A DNA stretch of 35,426 nucleotides from Candidatus Auribacterota bacterium (lineage in GTDB: Bacteria > Auribacterota > JAFGBW01 > JAFGJP01). The notes beneath the pieces are model-generated. The model ran no database searches. It was not told where the DNA came from and saw nothing but the letters and a program-made list of their open reading frames with translations. Shown here one piece after another: positions 26,720 through 35,316 of this stretch (the first letter of the stretch is position 1; each line of letters opens with the position of its first letter). Position numbers and translations under genes: made by a program. Where the stretch lies: positions 1-35,426 of the forward strand of contig JAGLFH010000004.1 in assembly GCA_023144635.1 (NCBI GenBank). The letters run 5' to 3'.

Positions 26720-28168
26720 ATGGAACAGATAAATGCTTTTTTAAATAGATCTACTTTTGAAAAGTTTATTCCGGAAAGGATAATGGAGCTTACTAAAAAT
26801 GGAGAGATCTTTGATCTTGAAGAGATAAACAGTTATCCGTATGATCTTGAAAAAGCAGATGCACATGAGCTTATTGCAGGAGATACTGCTTTATCAGAAA
26901 AAGAACAGACTATAGATTTTATACTCGAAGGTGGTCTTGTCCTTCAATTTCTTTTTGCAGGAGCTGCTACAAGGGCGGCTGAGATCTTGAAAGGCGGCTC
27001 AAAATATTCTTTTGACTCATTTACATTTAAAGAAAATGCTGAAAATGTACTTTTATCATGTATGGAAGAACTAAAGGGTTTAACTGATGAAAAAGAAAAA
27101 GCAGATCTTCAAAAAGAGATAAATGCTATTGAAAAAGGATTAAAAGAATTTTCAGATAAAAAGCTCATTGATATAACACTTGGTGCTCGTCAAATATTTC
27201 AATACCGGCTTGTTCTTGAACGTTTTGCTAAAAAAAGAGGGAAAAATATTGATGATGTTATAAAAAATATTTTTTTCATTGTCCATATCAATGAAAATTC
27301 AAAAGATCTTATTTTAGATGATTTTATTTCAAATAATTATTTCGGATTTTTAAAGGAAAATATAATTTTTATTATACAGGATAGTTTCTGTGGTCATGTT
27401 TTTAAAGATGGTGTTTTGAGAAGAGTGGATGATTTTATAAGGCCATTCGGTCACGGTTACACTATCATGCAGACAGCGATGCCCCAAATCGGATCTATTG
27501 TAAACGAACATGATGAATTGGTGAAAATAGAAAAAAGCCCGTTAGGCCATATTAGATCAAATTCGAAGAAACGTGACATTATAATGGCTAATTCAAACAT
27601 TGATGATCTGACAAAACTTACATCTTTTATTGTTGATATAGAACGCATAAATTTTGCGAAGAAGTGTCTTTTAGATGAAGATTTTGATGTTCTGGTAGAA
27701 GGTGTGTGGAATGTAAAAGGTCAAAAAGGCGGAAGCTGGTTAAAAGATAAAGAAAGTGGAAAAAAAATGTTGGTAGAAGGGCTTTGTCTGAAAACAAAAA
27801 GATTTGAAGAGCTTTTTACTGATTCATCAGGTGAAAAAAGAGATGTTAAGGATCTTCCTCTTTTAAATAAGATGTCAAACTATTATAAAGTAGATTCTCT
27901 TTTAAAATGGCTTCCTGTTAAGGGCATTCCAAACTATTTAGATATAAGAAAAGGTGTTTTGTTCCTTGAATCAATTACAGGAGATATTACACAGATAAAA
28001 GAAATGAGATCTCAAGCTTTTGTGAAAATAGATCCTTACCAAAAAAAGCCCGAAGAAATAAAGACTTTTAAAGGTGTAAAGGATGTCCACCAAGTACTTT
28101 GCGCGATGGAGGATCAGGAAAAAGATATTGAATTTAAAGATTTAGTCAGTAGAATTAAACACCAATAA
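26720..28168 (+). CDS. Divergent UDP-sugar pyrophosphorylase-like (UDPGP-type) nucleotidyltransferase, tentative
   Basis: I do not recognise this 482-residue soluble protein by family name. Its layout suggests a UDPGP-type nucleotidyltransferase: a strand followed by LQFLFAGAATRAAEILKGGSKYSFD (about 74-98), where GAATR (81-85) and a later lysine (Lys95) sit where uridylyltransferases have the GGxGTR...K nucleotide loop. Next come IFFIVHINENSKD (about 187-200), SNNYFGFLKENIIFIIQD and RPFGHGYTIMQTAMPQ, with GHG at 244-246 like the substrate-binding GNGG/GHGG turn. The usual LxGG start is replaced by FAGA, so activity is uncertain. It would make or sense an NDP-sugar for the neighbouring glycan genes. 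AAGGTGAT precedes the ATG. Confidence 0.5.
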   Translation: MEQINAFLNRSTFEKFIPERIMELTKNGEIFDLEEINSYPYDLEKADAHELIAGDTALSEKEQTIDFILEGGLVLQFLFAGAATRAAEILKGGSKYSFDSFTFKENAENVLLSCMEELKGLTDEKEKADLQKEINAIEKGLKEFSDKKLIDITLGARQIFQYRLVLERFAKKRGKNIDDVIKNIFFIVHINENSKDLILDDFISNNYFGFLKENIIFIIQDSFCGHVFKDGVLRRVDDFIRPFGHGYTIMQTAMPQIGSIVNEHDELVKIEKSPLGHIRSNSKKRDIIMANSNIDDLTKLTSFIVDIERINFAKKCLLDEDFDVLVEGVWNVKGQKGGSWLKDKESGKKMLVEGLCLKTKRFEELFTDSSGEKRDVKDLPLLNKMSNYYKVDSLLKWLPVKGIPNYLDIRKGVLFLESITGDITQIKEMRSQAFVKIDPYQKKPEEIKTFKGVKDVHQVLCAMEDQEKDIEFKDLVSRIKHQ

Positions 28169-28200
28169 TCAAATAATCAAAATAGAAAGATAAAACGTAT

Positions 28201-28244
28201 GTCCTCCCAACAAGATGGCGGATCTTCGATAGGGGCGGTGCTTG
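28201..28244 (+). repeat. 44-base dispersed repeat, copy 2
   Basis: This copy matches 15420-15463 in the same orientation with 5 mismatches in 44 bases. It lies 32 bases after the preceding stop codon and before the yajC promoter. Confidence 0.8.
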
Positions 28245-28323
28245 TTTGAATCATTCGGTAATTTATTTTTGATTATTGTTTGAGATTTGGAATTTGATTA
28301 TTGTTATTATTTTTCCTTTGCTA

Positions 28324-28351
28324 TTGATTTATTAACTTTTTTGACTATAAT
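28324..28351 (+). promoter_or_regulatory. Sigma70-type promoter for yajC-secDF
   Basis: TTGATT at 28324-28329 and TATAAT at 28346-28351 are 16 bases apart, a near-consensus pair. The expected start near 28358 leaves a leader of about 49 bases before yajC. Not many alternatives exist in this short gap. Confidence 0.5.
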
Positions 28352-28406
28352 AAGAGTTTCTTTTTAGCAATAAATACAGACATAACATTATTTAGGGAGT
28401 TTAATC

Positions 28407-28736
28407 ATGGTATACGATATTATAAATTTGATACAGATCTCTGCTATTGCAGCAAAAAAACCATCTGGTACCCAGCAGTTTATGATGATGATGCCTATGT
28501 TTGGTATAATGATCGTCATACTTTATTTATTTATTTGGAAACCACAGCAGAAAAAACAGAAAGAACATGATAATATGCTTGGTGCTATGCAAAAAGGGGA
28601 CAAGGTCATTACTGTTGGCGGTCTTCATGGTACTCTTATCGGTGTTAAAGAAGATATTGCAGTTATAAAGGTCTCAGAGAACGTTAAGCTGGAAATAAAT
28701 AAAAGCGCAATATCAACAATTGTAAAAAAGAAATAA
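28407..28736 (+). CDS. yajC: Preprotein translocase accessory subunit YajC
   Basis: The 109-residue protein has one membrane span (about 27-45, MMMPMFGIMIVILYLFIW) followed by the family hallmark KPQQKKQKEHDNML and GDKVITVGGLHGTLIGV. YajC associates with SecD and SecF at the inner membrane. AGGGAG lies ahead of the ATG and the gene is 31 bases upstream of secDF, the usual order. The N-terminal 25 residues before the span are longer than minimal, but no later ATG has a better ribosome site. Confidence 0.95.
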   Translation: MVYDIINLIQISAIAAKKPSGTQQFMMMMPMFGIMIVILYLFIWKPQQKKQKEHDNMLGAMQKGDKVITVGGLHGTLIGVKEDIAVIKVSENVKLEINKSAISTIVKKK

Positions 28737-28767
28737 ATTTTATTAGCAAAGGAAAAGGAACAGTTTT

Positions 28768-30972
28768 ATGGACAAGTCGTTAAAAATGAAATGGTTATTG
28801 ATAGTGGGCATAATAGTTATATCAATTTGGCTTTTTTGGCCGCCTGAAGAGAATATAAATCTTGGTTTGGATCTTCGGGGTGGAACAGATCTTATTCTTG
28901 AAGTTCAGACAGAAGGATTAGAAAAAACTGATATTGAAGGTGTTGTTGAAGGAACAAGACGAGTCCTAAAAAATAGAATCGACCCTATGGGTAACCTTGA
29001 AAGTGATATAACTATAAGCGGAAAACGTATTCTTGTACAGATACCGAATGTAAAAAACATAGATAAAATACGCGATCTTATAAAAACGACTGCACTCCTT
29101 GAATTTTGTCTTGTTAATAATAATCCTGAAGATATTAGCAAGGCTAGAAGTGGTGATGAGTTAGAAGGATATAGAATTGCAGAATTCATGAAAGGTGATA
29201 ATGGAGAAGAACCTGAAGAAAAAGATATTCTTATTAAGACAGAGCCTGAGTTAACCGGTAAATACCTTTCAAATGCAACAGTTACTTTTGGTGGGAATTT
29301 TAATGAGCCTATGGTAGGTATTGAATTTAATCCTGAAGGGAGCAAGATATTTACTCTTGTTACAAAAGAAAATAAGGATAAAAGGCTTGCAATAGTTCTT
29401 GATGGTTTGGTAGTAAGTGCTCCTGTAATAAAATCAGTTATTCATAAACATGGTGTAATTAGCGGTAATATGAGTGTTGATAAAGCAAAAAGATTGGCTT
29501 TTCTTCTTAAGACCGGTGCTCTTCCTGCACCTGTAAAGATCATAAATGAAACTACGGTTAGTCCTACTCTTGGTGCTGATTCAATAAAAAAAGGTGTTTA
29601 TGCTGCTATTTACGGACTTATAGTAGTTGTTGTATTTATGGCTATATATTATTTGATTGCAGGATGTATTGCAAATTTTGCTTTAATGTTAAACTTGATA
29701 ATACTTCTTGGCGGGCTTGCCTTTTTTGATGTAACTGTAACACTTCCAGGTATAGCAGGAATAATCCTTACCATAGGTATGTCCGTTGATGCAAATGTAC
29801 TTATCTTTGAACGAATAAGAGAAGAACTTAAGACCGGTAAGAAAATAAAAACAGCCATTACTTATGGTTATAACAGAGCATTTACGACAATTTTGGATGC
29901 TAATGTAACTACACTGCTGACTGCTCTTATACTTATTTGGAAAGGAACCGGGCCAATTAAAGGTTTTGGTCTTACCCTTTCAATAGGTATTGTTATAAGC
30001 ATGTTTACTGCTCTTTTTGTTACAAGGGCTGTTTTAGATCTTTTGACAGGATACTTTAATGTAAATAATCTTAAAATGAACCAGTTCTTTTCCGAGCCAT
30101 CTATTAAGTTCTTAAGTTTTCGTAAAGTTACCTATGTTATTTCAACTATAGTGATTTTGACTGGAATGTTTTTCTTTTTCAGCAGAGGTGATGAAAAATA
30201 CGGAATAGATTTTACAGGCGGAACAAGGATTCTTGTAAAATTTGATGAAAGTATCAAAATAGACGAAATACGGAAAAAATTAACAACAGTTGGACTTGAA
30301 AAAGCAACTATCCAGTATTTTGGGATAGAAAAGAACGCGATTATTCTTAAGACTAATATGCAGGAAGTCAATAAGGTAAAAGAGGTCTTGGGAAATGCTC
30401 TTAAAGAAATAAGTTTTTCAGTTGAAAAAGTTGAGCAAATAGGACCTGCAATAGGAAAAGAGTTGAAGACCTCAGCTATCTGGGCTTTTTTATTTGCCAT
30501 ACTTGGAATTCTTATTTATATTTCGTGGCGATTTGAATTTAAGTTTGCAATAGCAGCAATAGTTGCACTTGTGCATGATGTTCTTGTGACTACTGGAGCC
30601 ATTGCTGTTATGGGGTTGATAAGTGGCCGGGAGATAAACCTTCCTGTTATAGCTGCATTGCTTACTATTGTAGGTTATAGCCTAAACGATACAATAGTAG
30701 TATTTGACCGAATTAGAGAAGACTTAAAATTAATGAAACAAGCAAGTTATGAAGATATAATAAACAAAAGTATTAATCAGACACTAAGCCGTACATTGCT
30801 TACATCCTTAACAACACTTCTTGTGGTTTTATCTTTGTATTTCTTTGGTGGAGTGGTAATTAACGGATTTGCATTTACTCTTTTAGTAGGTGTTGTTGTT
30901 GGAACGTATTCATCTATCTTTATTGCAAGTCCGGTACTTTTTGAGTGGCATAAAAGGATTGTTACAAAATAA
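28768..30972 (+). CDS. secDF: Fused protein-export membrane protein SecDF
   Basis: The 734-residue protein joins SecD and SecF in one chain. The SecD half (1 to about 435) has span 1, LGLDLRGGTDLILEV, a periplasmic P1 region with GNFNEPMVGIEFNPEG, and GMSVDANVLIFERIREEL. The SecF half starts near 445 with a new span, then YGIDFTGGTRILVKF and GYSLNDTIVVFDRIREDL. Twelve spans are expected. The proton-relay aspartates of the conserved VDAN and LNDT motifs are present. It uses the proton gradient to complete export through SecYEG. Many bacteria encode SecD and SecF separately; fusions occur in several phyla. Two AAGGA-type sites lie 15-20 bases upstream of the ATG. Confidence 0.97.
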   Translation: MDKSLKMKWLLIVGIIVISIWLFWPPEENINLGLDLRGGTDLILEVQTEGLEKTDIEGVVEGTRRVLKNRIDPMGNLESDITISGKRILVQIPNVKNIDKIRDLIKTTALLEFCLVNNNPEDISKARSGDELEGYRIAEFMKGDNGEEPEEKDILIKTEPELTGKYLSNATVTFGGNFNEPMVGIEFNPEGSKIFTLVTKENKDKRLAIVLDGLVVSAPVIKSVIHKHGVISGNMSVDKAKRLAFLLKTGALPAPVKIINETTVSPTLGADSIKKGVYAAIYGLIVVVVFMAIYYLIAGCIANFALMLNLIILLGGLAFFDVTVTLPGIAGIILTIGMSVDANVLIFERIREELKTGKKIKTAITYGYNRAFTTILDANVTTLLTALILIWKGTGPIKGFGLTLSIGIVISMFTALFVTRAVLDLLTGYFNVNNLKMNQFFSEPSIKFLSFRKVTYVISTIVILTGMFFFFSRGDEKYGIDFTGGTRILVKFDESIKIDEIRKKLTTVGLEKATIQYFGIEKNAIILKTNMQEVNKVKEVLGNALKEISFSVEKVEQIGPAIGKELKTSAIWAFLFAILGILIYISWRFEFKFAIAAIVALVHDVLVTTGAIAVMGLISGREINLPVIAALLTIVGYSLNDTIVVFDRIREDLKLMKQASYEDIINKSINQTLSRTLLTSLTTLLVVLSLYFFGGVVINGFAFTLLVGVVVGTYSSIFIASPVLFEWHKRIVTK

Positions 30973-30974
30973 GC

Positions 30975-31040
30975 TTGACTAAAGTATGTATGATTTAGTA
31001 TAAAGACAGTTTTGCTTAAATAGTAAACTTTAAAGATAAT
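30975..31040 (+). promoter_or_regulatory. Two candidate tandem promoters for the rpsT-fab cluster
   Basis: TTGACT at 30975-30980 with TATAAA at 30999-31004 (18-base spacer), and TTGCTT at 31012-31017 with GATAAT at 31035-31040 (17-base spacer), both lie in the 111-base gap before rpsT. The first begins only 3 bases after the secDF stop. No terminator hairpin is visible here, so readthrough from secDF is also possible. Confidence 0.45.
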
Positions 31041-31083
31041 ATATAAAAATAAGTTAAATTAAATAAATAATATGGAGGATATA

Positions 31084-31350
31084 ATGCCAAATTTAAAAGC
31101 TTCAAAAAAGCACGTAAGACAAACAAAAAAGCAGACTGAACGCAACAAAGGTATTAAGAGTGAGTTAAGGACCGAAAAGAAAAAATTACTTGAACTGATA
31201 TCTAGTAAGGATAAAGAAAAATCAGAGATTCTTTTAAAGAAAGTTTCTTCAAAATTTGATACAGCTGCAAAAAAGAATATTCTTCACAAGAAGAATGCTG
31301 ATAGAAATAAATCACGTCTTTCAAAGAAAGTATCTGCTTTAGCAAAATAA
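31084..31350 (+). CDS. rpsT: 30S ribosomal protein S20
   Basis: The start at 31084 gives an 88-residue protein beginning MPNLKASKKHVRQTKK, the S20 N terminus (PNIKSAKKR type). An ATG at 31072 would overlap the perfect GGAGG ribosome site at 31074-31078 and is rejected. The protein is lysine-rich and alpha-helical, ending with HKKNADRNKSRLSKKVSAL (the S20 NKxARxKSRLxKxV region). It binds 16S rRNA early in 30S assembly. It sits at the head of the rpmF-plsX-fab cluster, 14 bases upstream of rpmF. Confidence 0.93.
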   Translation: MPNLKASKKHVRQTKKQTERNKGIKSELRTEKKKLLELISSKDKEKSEILLKKVSSKFDTAAKKNILHKKNADRNKSRLSKKVSALAK

Positions 31351-31364
31351 TAGGAGAAATAAAA

Positions 31365-31547
31365 ATGGCTGTTCCAAAAAGAAAAACATCAAAAAGCAAG
31401 CGTGACATGCGTCGTTCACATCATAAAGCTGAGGTGCTTAGTCTGGGTACTTGTTCTCATTGTGGTCAACCCAAAAAGCCACATTTCATTTGTCCGAGTT
31501 GCGGATATTATAAAAATAAAGAAATCGTAAAAGTTTCTGGAGAGTAA
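31365..31547 (+). CDS. rpmF: 50S ribosomal protein L32
   Basis: The 60-residue protein begins MAVPKRKTSKSKRDMRRSHHK, the typical L32 start, and has a zinc ribbon with cysteines at 30, 33, 43 and 46 (CSHC and CPSC), the zinc-binding form. It belongs to the large ribosomal subunit. TAGGAG lies 9 bases ahead of the ATG. plsX starts 2 bases after its stop, the classic rpmF-plsX-fab arrangement. Confidence 0.97.
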   Translation: MAVPKRKTSKSKRDMRRSHHKAEVLSLGTCSHCGQPKKPHFICPSCGYYKNKEIVKVSGE

Positions 31548-31549
31548 AG

Positions 31550-32557
31550 TTGAAAATAGCCGTTGATGCTATGGGTGGAGATAATGCCCCAAAAGCCATT
31601 ATTGACGGAGTAATCCTAGCTGCATTAGAGGAAAAAGAAGATGTATCTTATGTCCTCGTAGGTCGCGAAGATGTTATCTCTAGTTATCTTTCCAATAATC
31701 CTGATTATCCTAAGAGCCGCATTGAAATTGTTCATGCCAGTGAAACAATAGAAATGGATGAAAGTCCTGTTGCTGCTATAAAACGAAAAAAGGATTCGTC
31801 TATTTCAAAAATGGTGGATCTTGCAAAGGAAAAAAAGGTTGATGCTGTTGTCTCTGCCGGTAACACTGGTGCTGTAGTTGTTGCTTCTACACTGAAACTT
31901 CGTACACTTCCTGGTATTGACAGGCCTGCTATTGCTGCAATAATGCCTCGTCCTAATGGTTATTGGATACTTATTGATGCAGGAGCTAATGCTGAAAGTA
32001 AACCAAAGCATCTTTTCCAATTCTCTGTTATGGGAGAAGTTTTTGCAAAAAAAATAATGGAAATAGAAAAACCAAAGGTAGGGTTGATGAGTATTGGAGA
32101 GGAAATGGCAAAAGGAAATGAACTTATAAAGGAAACACATAAATATTTTGAAGGCGTAGAGGAGCTGGAATATCTTGGAAATATTGAAGGCCATGATGCT
32201 TTTACTGATAATGTTGATGTGATCGTTTGTGATGGTTTTGTCGGGAATGTAATTTTAAAAGTAAGTGAATCTGTTGCCGGAGCAATAAATACAATAATAA
32301 AAGAAGAAGTTAAGAAAAAAATATGGGCTCCAGTAGTAGCCCCGTTTTTTAAAAGTGTTTTTAAAGGTGTAAAAAACAGGCTTGATCATGAAGAATATGG
32401 AGGCGCACCGCTTATTGGTATAGACGGAACCTGTATAATTGCACATGGCAATTCATCACATATTGCAATAAAGAATGCTTTAAATGTTGCTAAAAAGGCA
32501 TTAAAATGTCAGATTAATGATGAAATTACCAAACAGATCAAAAAATATCAGAAATGA
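31550..32557 (+). CDS. plsX: Phosphate acyltransferase PlsX
   Basis: The 335-residue protein starts MKIAVDAMGGDNAPKAIIDG, the universal PlsX N terminus, from a TTG codon at 31550 with GGAGAG at 31539-31544. There is no ATG alternative that keeps this sequence. AGNTGAVVVAST, DAGANAESKP and HGNSSHIAIKNAL are further family motifs. PlsX makes acyl-phosphate from acyl-ACP for PlsY, the first step of phospholipid synthesis in many bacteria, at the inner face of the membrane. It is translationally coupled to rpmF (2-base gap) and overlaps fabH by 4 bases (ATGA). Confidence 0.97.
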   Translation: MKIAVDAMGGDNAPKAIIDGVILAALEEKEDVSYVLVGREDVISSYLSNNPDYPKSRIEIVHASETIEMDESPVAAIKRKKDSSISKMVDLAKEKKVDAVVSAGNTGAVVVASTLKLRTLPGIDRPAIAAIMPRPNGYWILIDAGANAESKPKHLFQFSVMGEVFAKKIMEIEKPKVGLMSIGEEMAKGNELIKETHKYFEGVEELEYLGNIEGHDAFTDNVDVIVCDGFVGNVILKVSESVAGAINTIIKEEVKKKIWAPVVAPFFKSVFKGVKNRLDHEEYGGAPLIGIDGTCIIAHGNSSHIAIKNALNVAKKALKCQINDEITKQIKKYQK

Positions 32558-33561
32558 GCAAAATAATGAGTGAACCAATAAAAGCTAGAATCATATCGAC
32601 AGGTGCATATTTGCCTGAAAAGATTTTAACAAATAAAGACCTTGAGAGTATAGTTGAAACATCTGACGAATGGATAACAACAAGAACGGGCATTAAAAAA
32701 CGTCATATTGCTGCTAAAAATGAAACTACTTCAGATATGGGGGTTATTGCTGCTAAAAGAGCCATAGAAAAAGCAGGAATATCATATGATAAGATAGATG
32801 CAATTATAGTTGCAACAATAACGCCGGATATGTTATTTCCTTCAACAGCTTCATTTATTCAAAAAAAGTTAGGTATTACTTCGATTCCCTGTTTTGATAT
32901 AGGCGCAGCATGTACCGGATATATATATGCACTTGTTACTGCGGCACAATTTATTAAATGTGGGGCCTTTAAGAATGTTCTCCTTGTAGCAGCAGAAAAA
33001 CTATCTGCGATTACTGATTGGGAGGATAGATCTACATGTGTTCTTTTCGGTGATGGTGCCGGTGCAGCTATAGTTTCAGGAGAAAGAGGGAATATGGAGA
33101 TTGGAGAATTTTTTCTTGGTACAGACGGACGTTTTACTGATATCCTGAATGTACCGGGTGGAGGCGTTTTTTGTCCGGCAAGTGAAGAATCGATTAAAAA
33201 TAAGATGCATTTTTTAAAGATGAAAGGTCAGGAAGTATACAAATATGCTGTAAAATATATGTGTGAATCCGCAGAAAAGGTGCTTGCTAAAGCGAATATA
33301 AGCTCAGAATCAATTGATTGTCTTTTACCGCATCAGGCAAATATGCGTATTATAAAAGCAGTTGGAAAAAGGCTTAAGATACCACAGGAAAAAATTTATC
33401 TCAATGTTCATGATTGCGGTAATATGTCTGCTGCCTCGAGTTCTGTAGGATTAGACGGAGTTCTTAAAAAGCATAATGGAAATCAAAAAATACTTATGGT
33501 TGCATTCGGTGCAGGATTGACTTTTGGATCATTATTGCTGGAAGGTATGGATAATCAGTGA
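32554..33561 (+). CDS. fabH: 3-oxoacyl-ACP synthase III (KAS III)
   Basis: The 335-residue condensing enzyme carries the KAS III triad Cys120 (DIGAACTGY), His260 (LLPHQANMR) and Asn290 (DCGNMSAAS). It has the N-terminal GAYLPEKILTNKDLE and ETSDEWITTRTGI motifs. It joins acetyl-CoA (or a branched starter) to malonyl-ACP to start fatty acid synthesis. The ATG at 32554 overlaps the plsX stop (ATGA). A second ATG at 32566 would shorten it by four residues and is an equally possible start. Its own stop overlaps the fabD start. Confidence 0.97.
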   Translation: MSKIMSEPIKARIISTGAYLPEKILTNKDLESIVETSDEWITTRTGIKKRHIAAKNETTSDMGVIAAKRAIEKAGISYDKIDAIIVATITPDMLFPSTASFIQKKLGITSIPCFDIGAACTGYIYALVTAAQFIKCGAFKNVLLVAAEKLSAITDWEDRSTCVLFGDGAGAAIVSGERGNMEIGEFFLGTDGRFTDILNVPGGGVFCPASEESIKNKMHFLKMKGQEVYKYAVKYMCESAEKVLAKANISSESIDCLLPHQANMRIIKAVGKRLKIPQEKIYLNVHDCGNMSAASSSVGLDGVLKKHNGNQKILMVAFGAGLTFGSLLLEGMDNQ

Positions 33562-34508
33562 CTGATACAAAGAAAATCGCACTTCTTTTTCCCGGTCAGG
33601 GAGGACAGTATATTGGTATGGGAAAAGAGCTTTTTGATAATTTTGAAATTGCCCGTAATGTAATTGAGACCGCGAAAAAAATTACAGGTCACCCCATAGA
33701 TGATCTTTGCTTTAACGGACCGGTTGAAAAATTGAAAGAAACATTGTCAAGCCAGCTCGGCATATTAAGTGTATCTATAATGGCATTTGAGGTATTAAAA
33801 CATAAAGTTCCATCACTTACTTTTGATTATACTGCAGGTTTAAGCCTTGGTGAATATTCAGCTTTTTATGCCGCCGGTGTACTTGGAATGGAAAGCACTT
33901 TTTCTCTTGTACATAAAAGAGCAACCCATATGCAAAAAGCCTGTGAAAAAAAATCAGGAACAATGGTTTCAATACTTGGGCTTGAAGAAGAAATAGTCTC
34001 TCAAGTATGTAAGGAGATAAATGGTTTTTGTGCGATTGCAAATTTAAATTGTCCAGGGCAGATAGTTGTGTCTTGTGATAAAAGTGTTGTTGCAGACGTT
34101 ATAGAATTATCGAAAACTAAAGGAGCAAAAAGAAGTATTGAGATTCAAGTTGCAGGTGCTTTTCATTCAGATTATATGAAAAGTGCAATGGAAGATTTTT
34201 CTGATGATGTCGATTCAGCTGTCTTCAATTTGGATGCAGCAAGTAAGATAGTTTTTAATGTTACATCAGATACTCTTTCTTCAGGAGAAGATATAAAAGA
34301 ACTTCTTAAAAAACAGGTCATAAGTCCGGTTTTGTGGGAAAAAAGTATAAGGTTCATGATAGAATCAGGTGTTATGCATTTTATTGAAATAGGCCCTGGA
34401 AAAGTTTTAGGGGGACTTTTAAAAAGAATTGATAGAAAATTTCCATATTCAAATGTTGAAAATATAGAAAGTTTGGAAAAGGCAATAGATCAAATTAATA
34501 ATTTATAA
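33558..34508 (+). CDS. fabD: Malonyl-CoA:ACP transacylase
   Basis: The 316-residue protein begins from GTG at 33558, overlapping the fabH stop in a GTGA junction. PGQGGQYIGMGKEL near the N terminus, nucleophile Ser96 in GLSLGEYSAF (where GHSLGE is more usual) and catalytic His203 in GAFHSDYM identify it. EIGPGKVLGGL lies near the C terminus. It transfers malonyl groups from coenzyme A to the phosphopantetheine arm of ACP, supplying FabH and the elongating enzymes. Close coupling with fabH suggests matched production. Confidence 0.97.
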   Translation: MTDTKKIALLFPGQGGQYIGMGKELFDNFEIARNVIETAKKITGHPIDDLCFNGPVEKLKETLSSQLGILSVSIMAFEVLKHKVPSLTFDYTAGLSLGEYSAFYAAGVLGMESTFSLVHKRATHMQKACEKKSGTMVSILGLEEEIVSQVCKEINGFCAIANLNCPGQIVVSCDKSVVADVIELSKTKGAKRSIEIQVAGAFHSDYMKSAMEDFSDDVDSAVFNLDAASKIVFNVTSDTLSSGEDIKELLKKQVISPVLWEKSIRFMIESGVMHFIEIGPGKVLGGLLKRIDRKFPYSNVENIESLEKAIDQINNL

Positions 34509-34538
34509 AAACATTATTTAATTTAAGGAGAAAAGATA

Positions 34539-35279
34539 ATGAACTTTTCAGGTCAAACGGCTATTATAACCGGTGCTGGTCAGGGTATTGGAAGAGAGAT
34601 AGCACTTAAGTTTGCTGAAGCAGGTGCGAATATTGCTGTTTGTGATGTTATGGAGGACAAGGTTGCCCAAACTGCTGAACTTTGTAAAGATAAGGGAGTA
34701 AAGTCAGCATCATATATTTGTGATGTAAGAAATGCTGATGGAGTTAAGGAAACAGTTAACAAAATTCTTGACAATTTCGGTAAAATTGATATCCTAATCA
34801 ACAATGCCGGAGTTACCCGGGACGGTCTTTTAATGAAAATGAAAGTTGAAGATTGGGAATTTGTCCTTGATGTCAATTTAAAGGGATCTTTTAACTTTAT
34901 TAAAGCTTGTTCTCGAATTATGATGAAACAGCGTGAAGGAAAGATCGTTAACGTAGCTTCAGTAATAGGTTTAATAGGAAATATAGGCCAGGCAAATTAT
35001 TCGGCTTCTAAAGCCGGTGTTATAGCGCTGACGAAGTCGTCAGCTAAGGAACTTGCAAAAAGAAATATTCGGGTTAATGCTGTTGCTCCGGGTTTTATAA
35101 AAACAGCAATGACAGACAGGATTCCTGAAGATATTGCATTAAAGATGAAGGAGCTGATACCACTCGGATCTTTTGGGGATCCGGCAAGCGTTTCAAATGC
35201 TATAATGTTCCTTTGTTCTGAATATGCATCATATATAACAGGACAGGTATTAGTTGTAGATGGCGGAATGGTAATGTAG
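34539..35279 (+). CDS. fabG: 3-oxoacyl-ACP reductase
   Basis: The 246-residue short-chain dehydrogenase has TGAGQGIG for NADPH binding, [14 protein letters not shown], and the catalytic Ser141 (NVASVIG), Tyr154 and Lys158 (YSASK). The PGFIKTAMT loop and the C-terminal [12 protein letters not shown] complete the FabG pattern. It reduces 3-oxoacyl-ACP in each elongation cycle. AAGGAGA precedes the ATG after a 30-base gap from fabD, and acpP follows after 37 bases. Confidence 0.97.
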   Translation: MNFSGQTAIITGAGQGIGREIALKFAEAGANIAVCDVMEDKVAQTAELCKDKGVKSASYICDVRNADGVKETVNKILDNFGKIDILINNAGVTRDGLLMKMKVEDWEFVLDVNLKGSFNFIKACSRIMMKQREGKIVNVASVIGLIGNIGQANYSASKAGVIALTKSSAKELAKRNIRVNAVAPGFIKTAMTDRIPEDIALKMKELIPLGSFGDPASVSNAIMFLCSEYASYITGQVLVVDGGMVM

Positions 35280-35316
35280 TTTTAATAATGTAGTTGGACG
35301 AACAGGAGGAAAAAAG

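Noticed and set aside
28905..29345. 146-codon antisense frame inside secDF
   Set aside because: Serine- and proline-rich shadow of the conserved SecD coding frame with no independent support.
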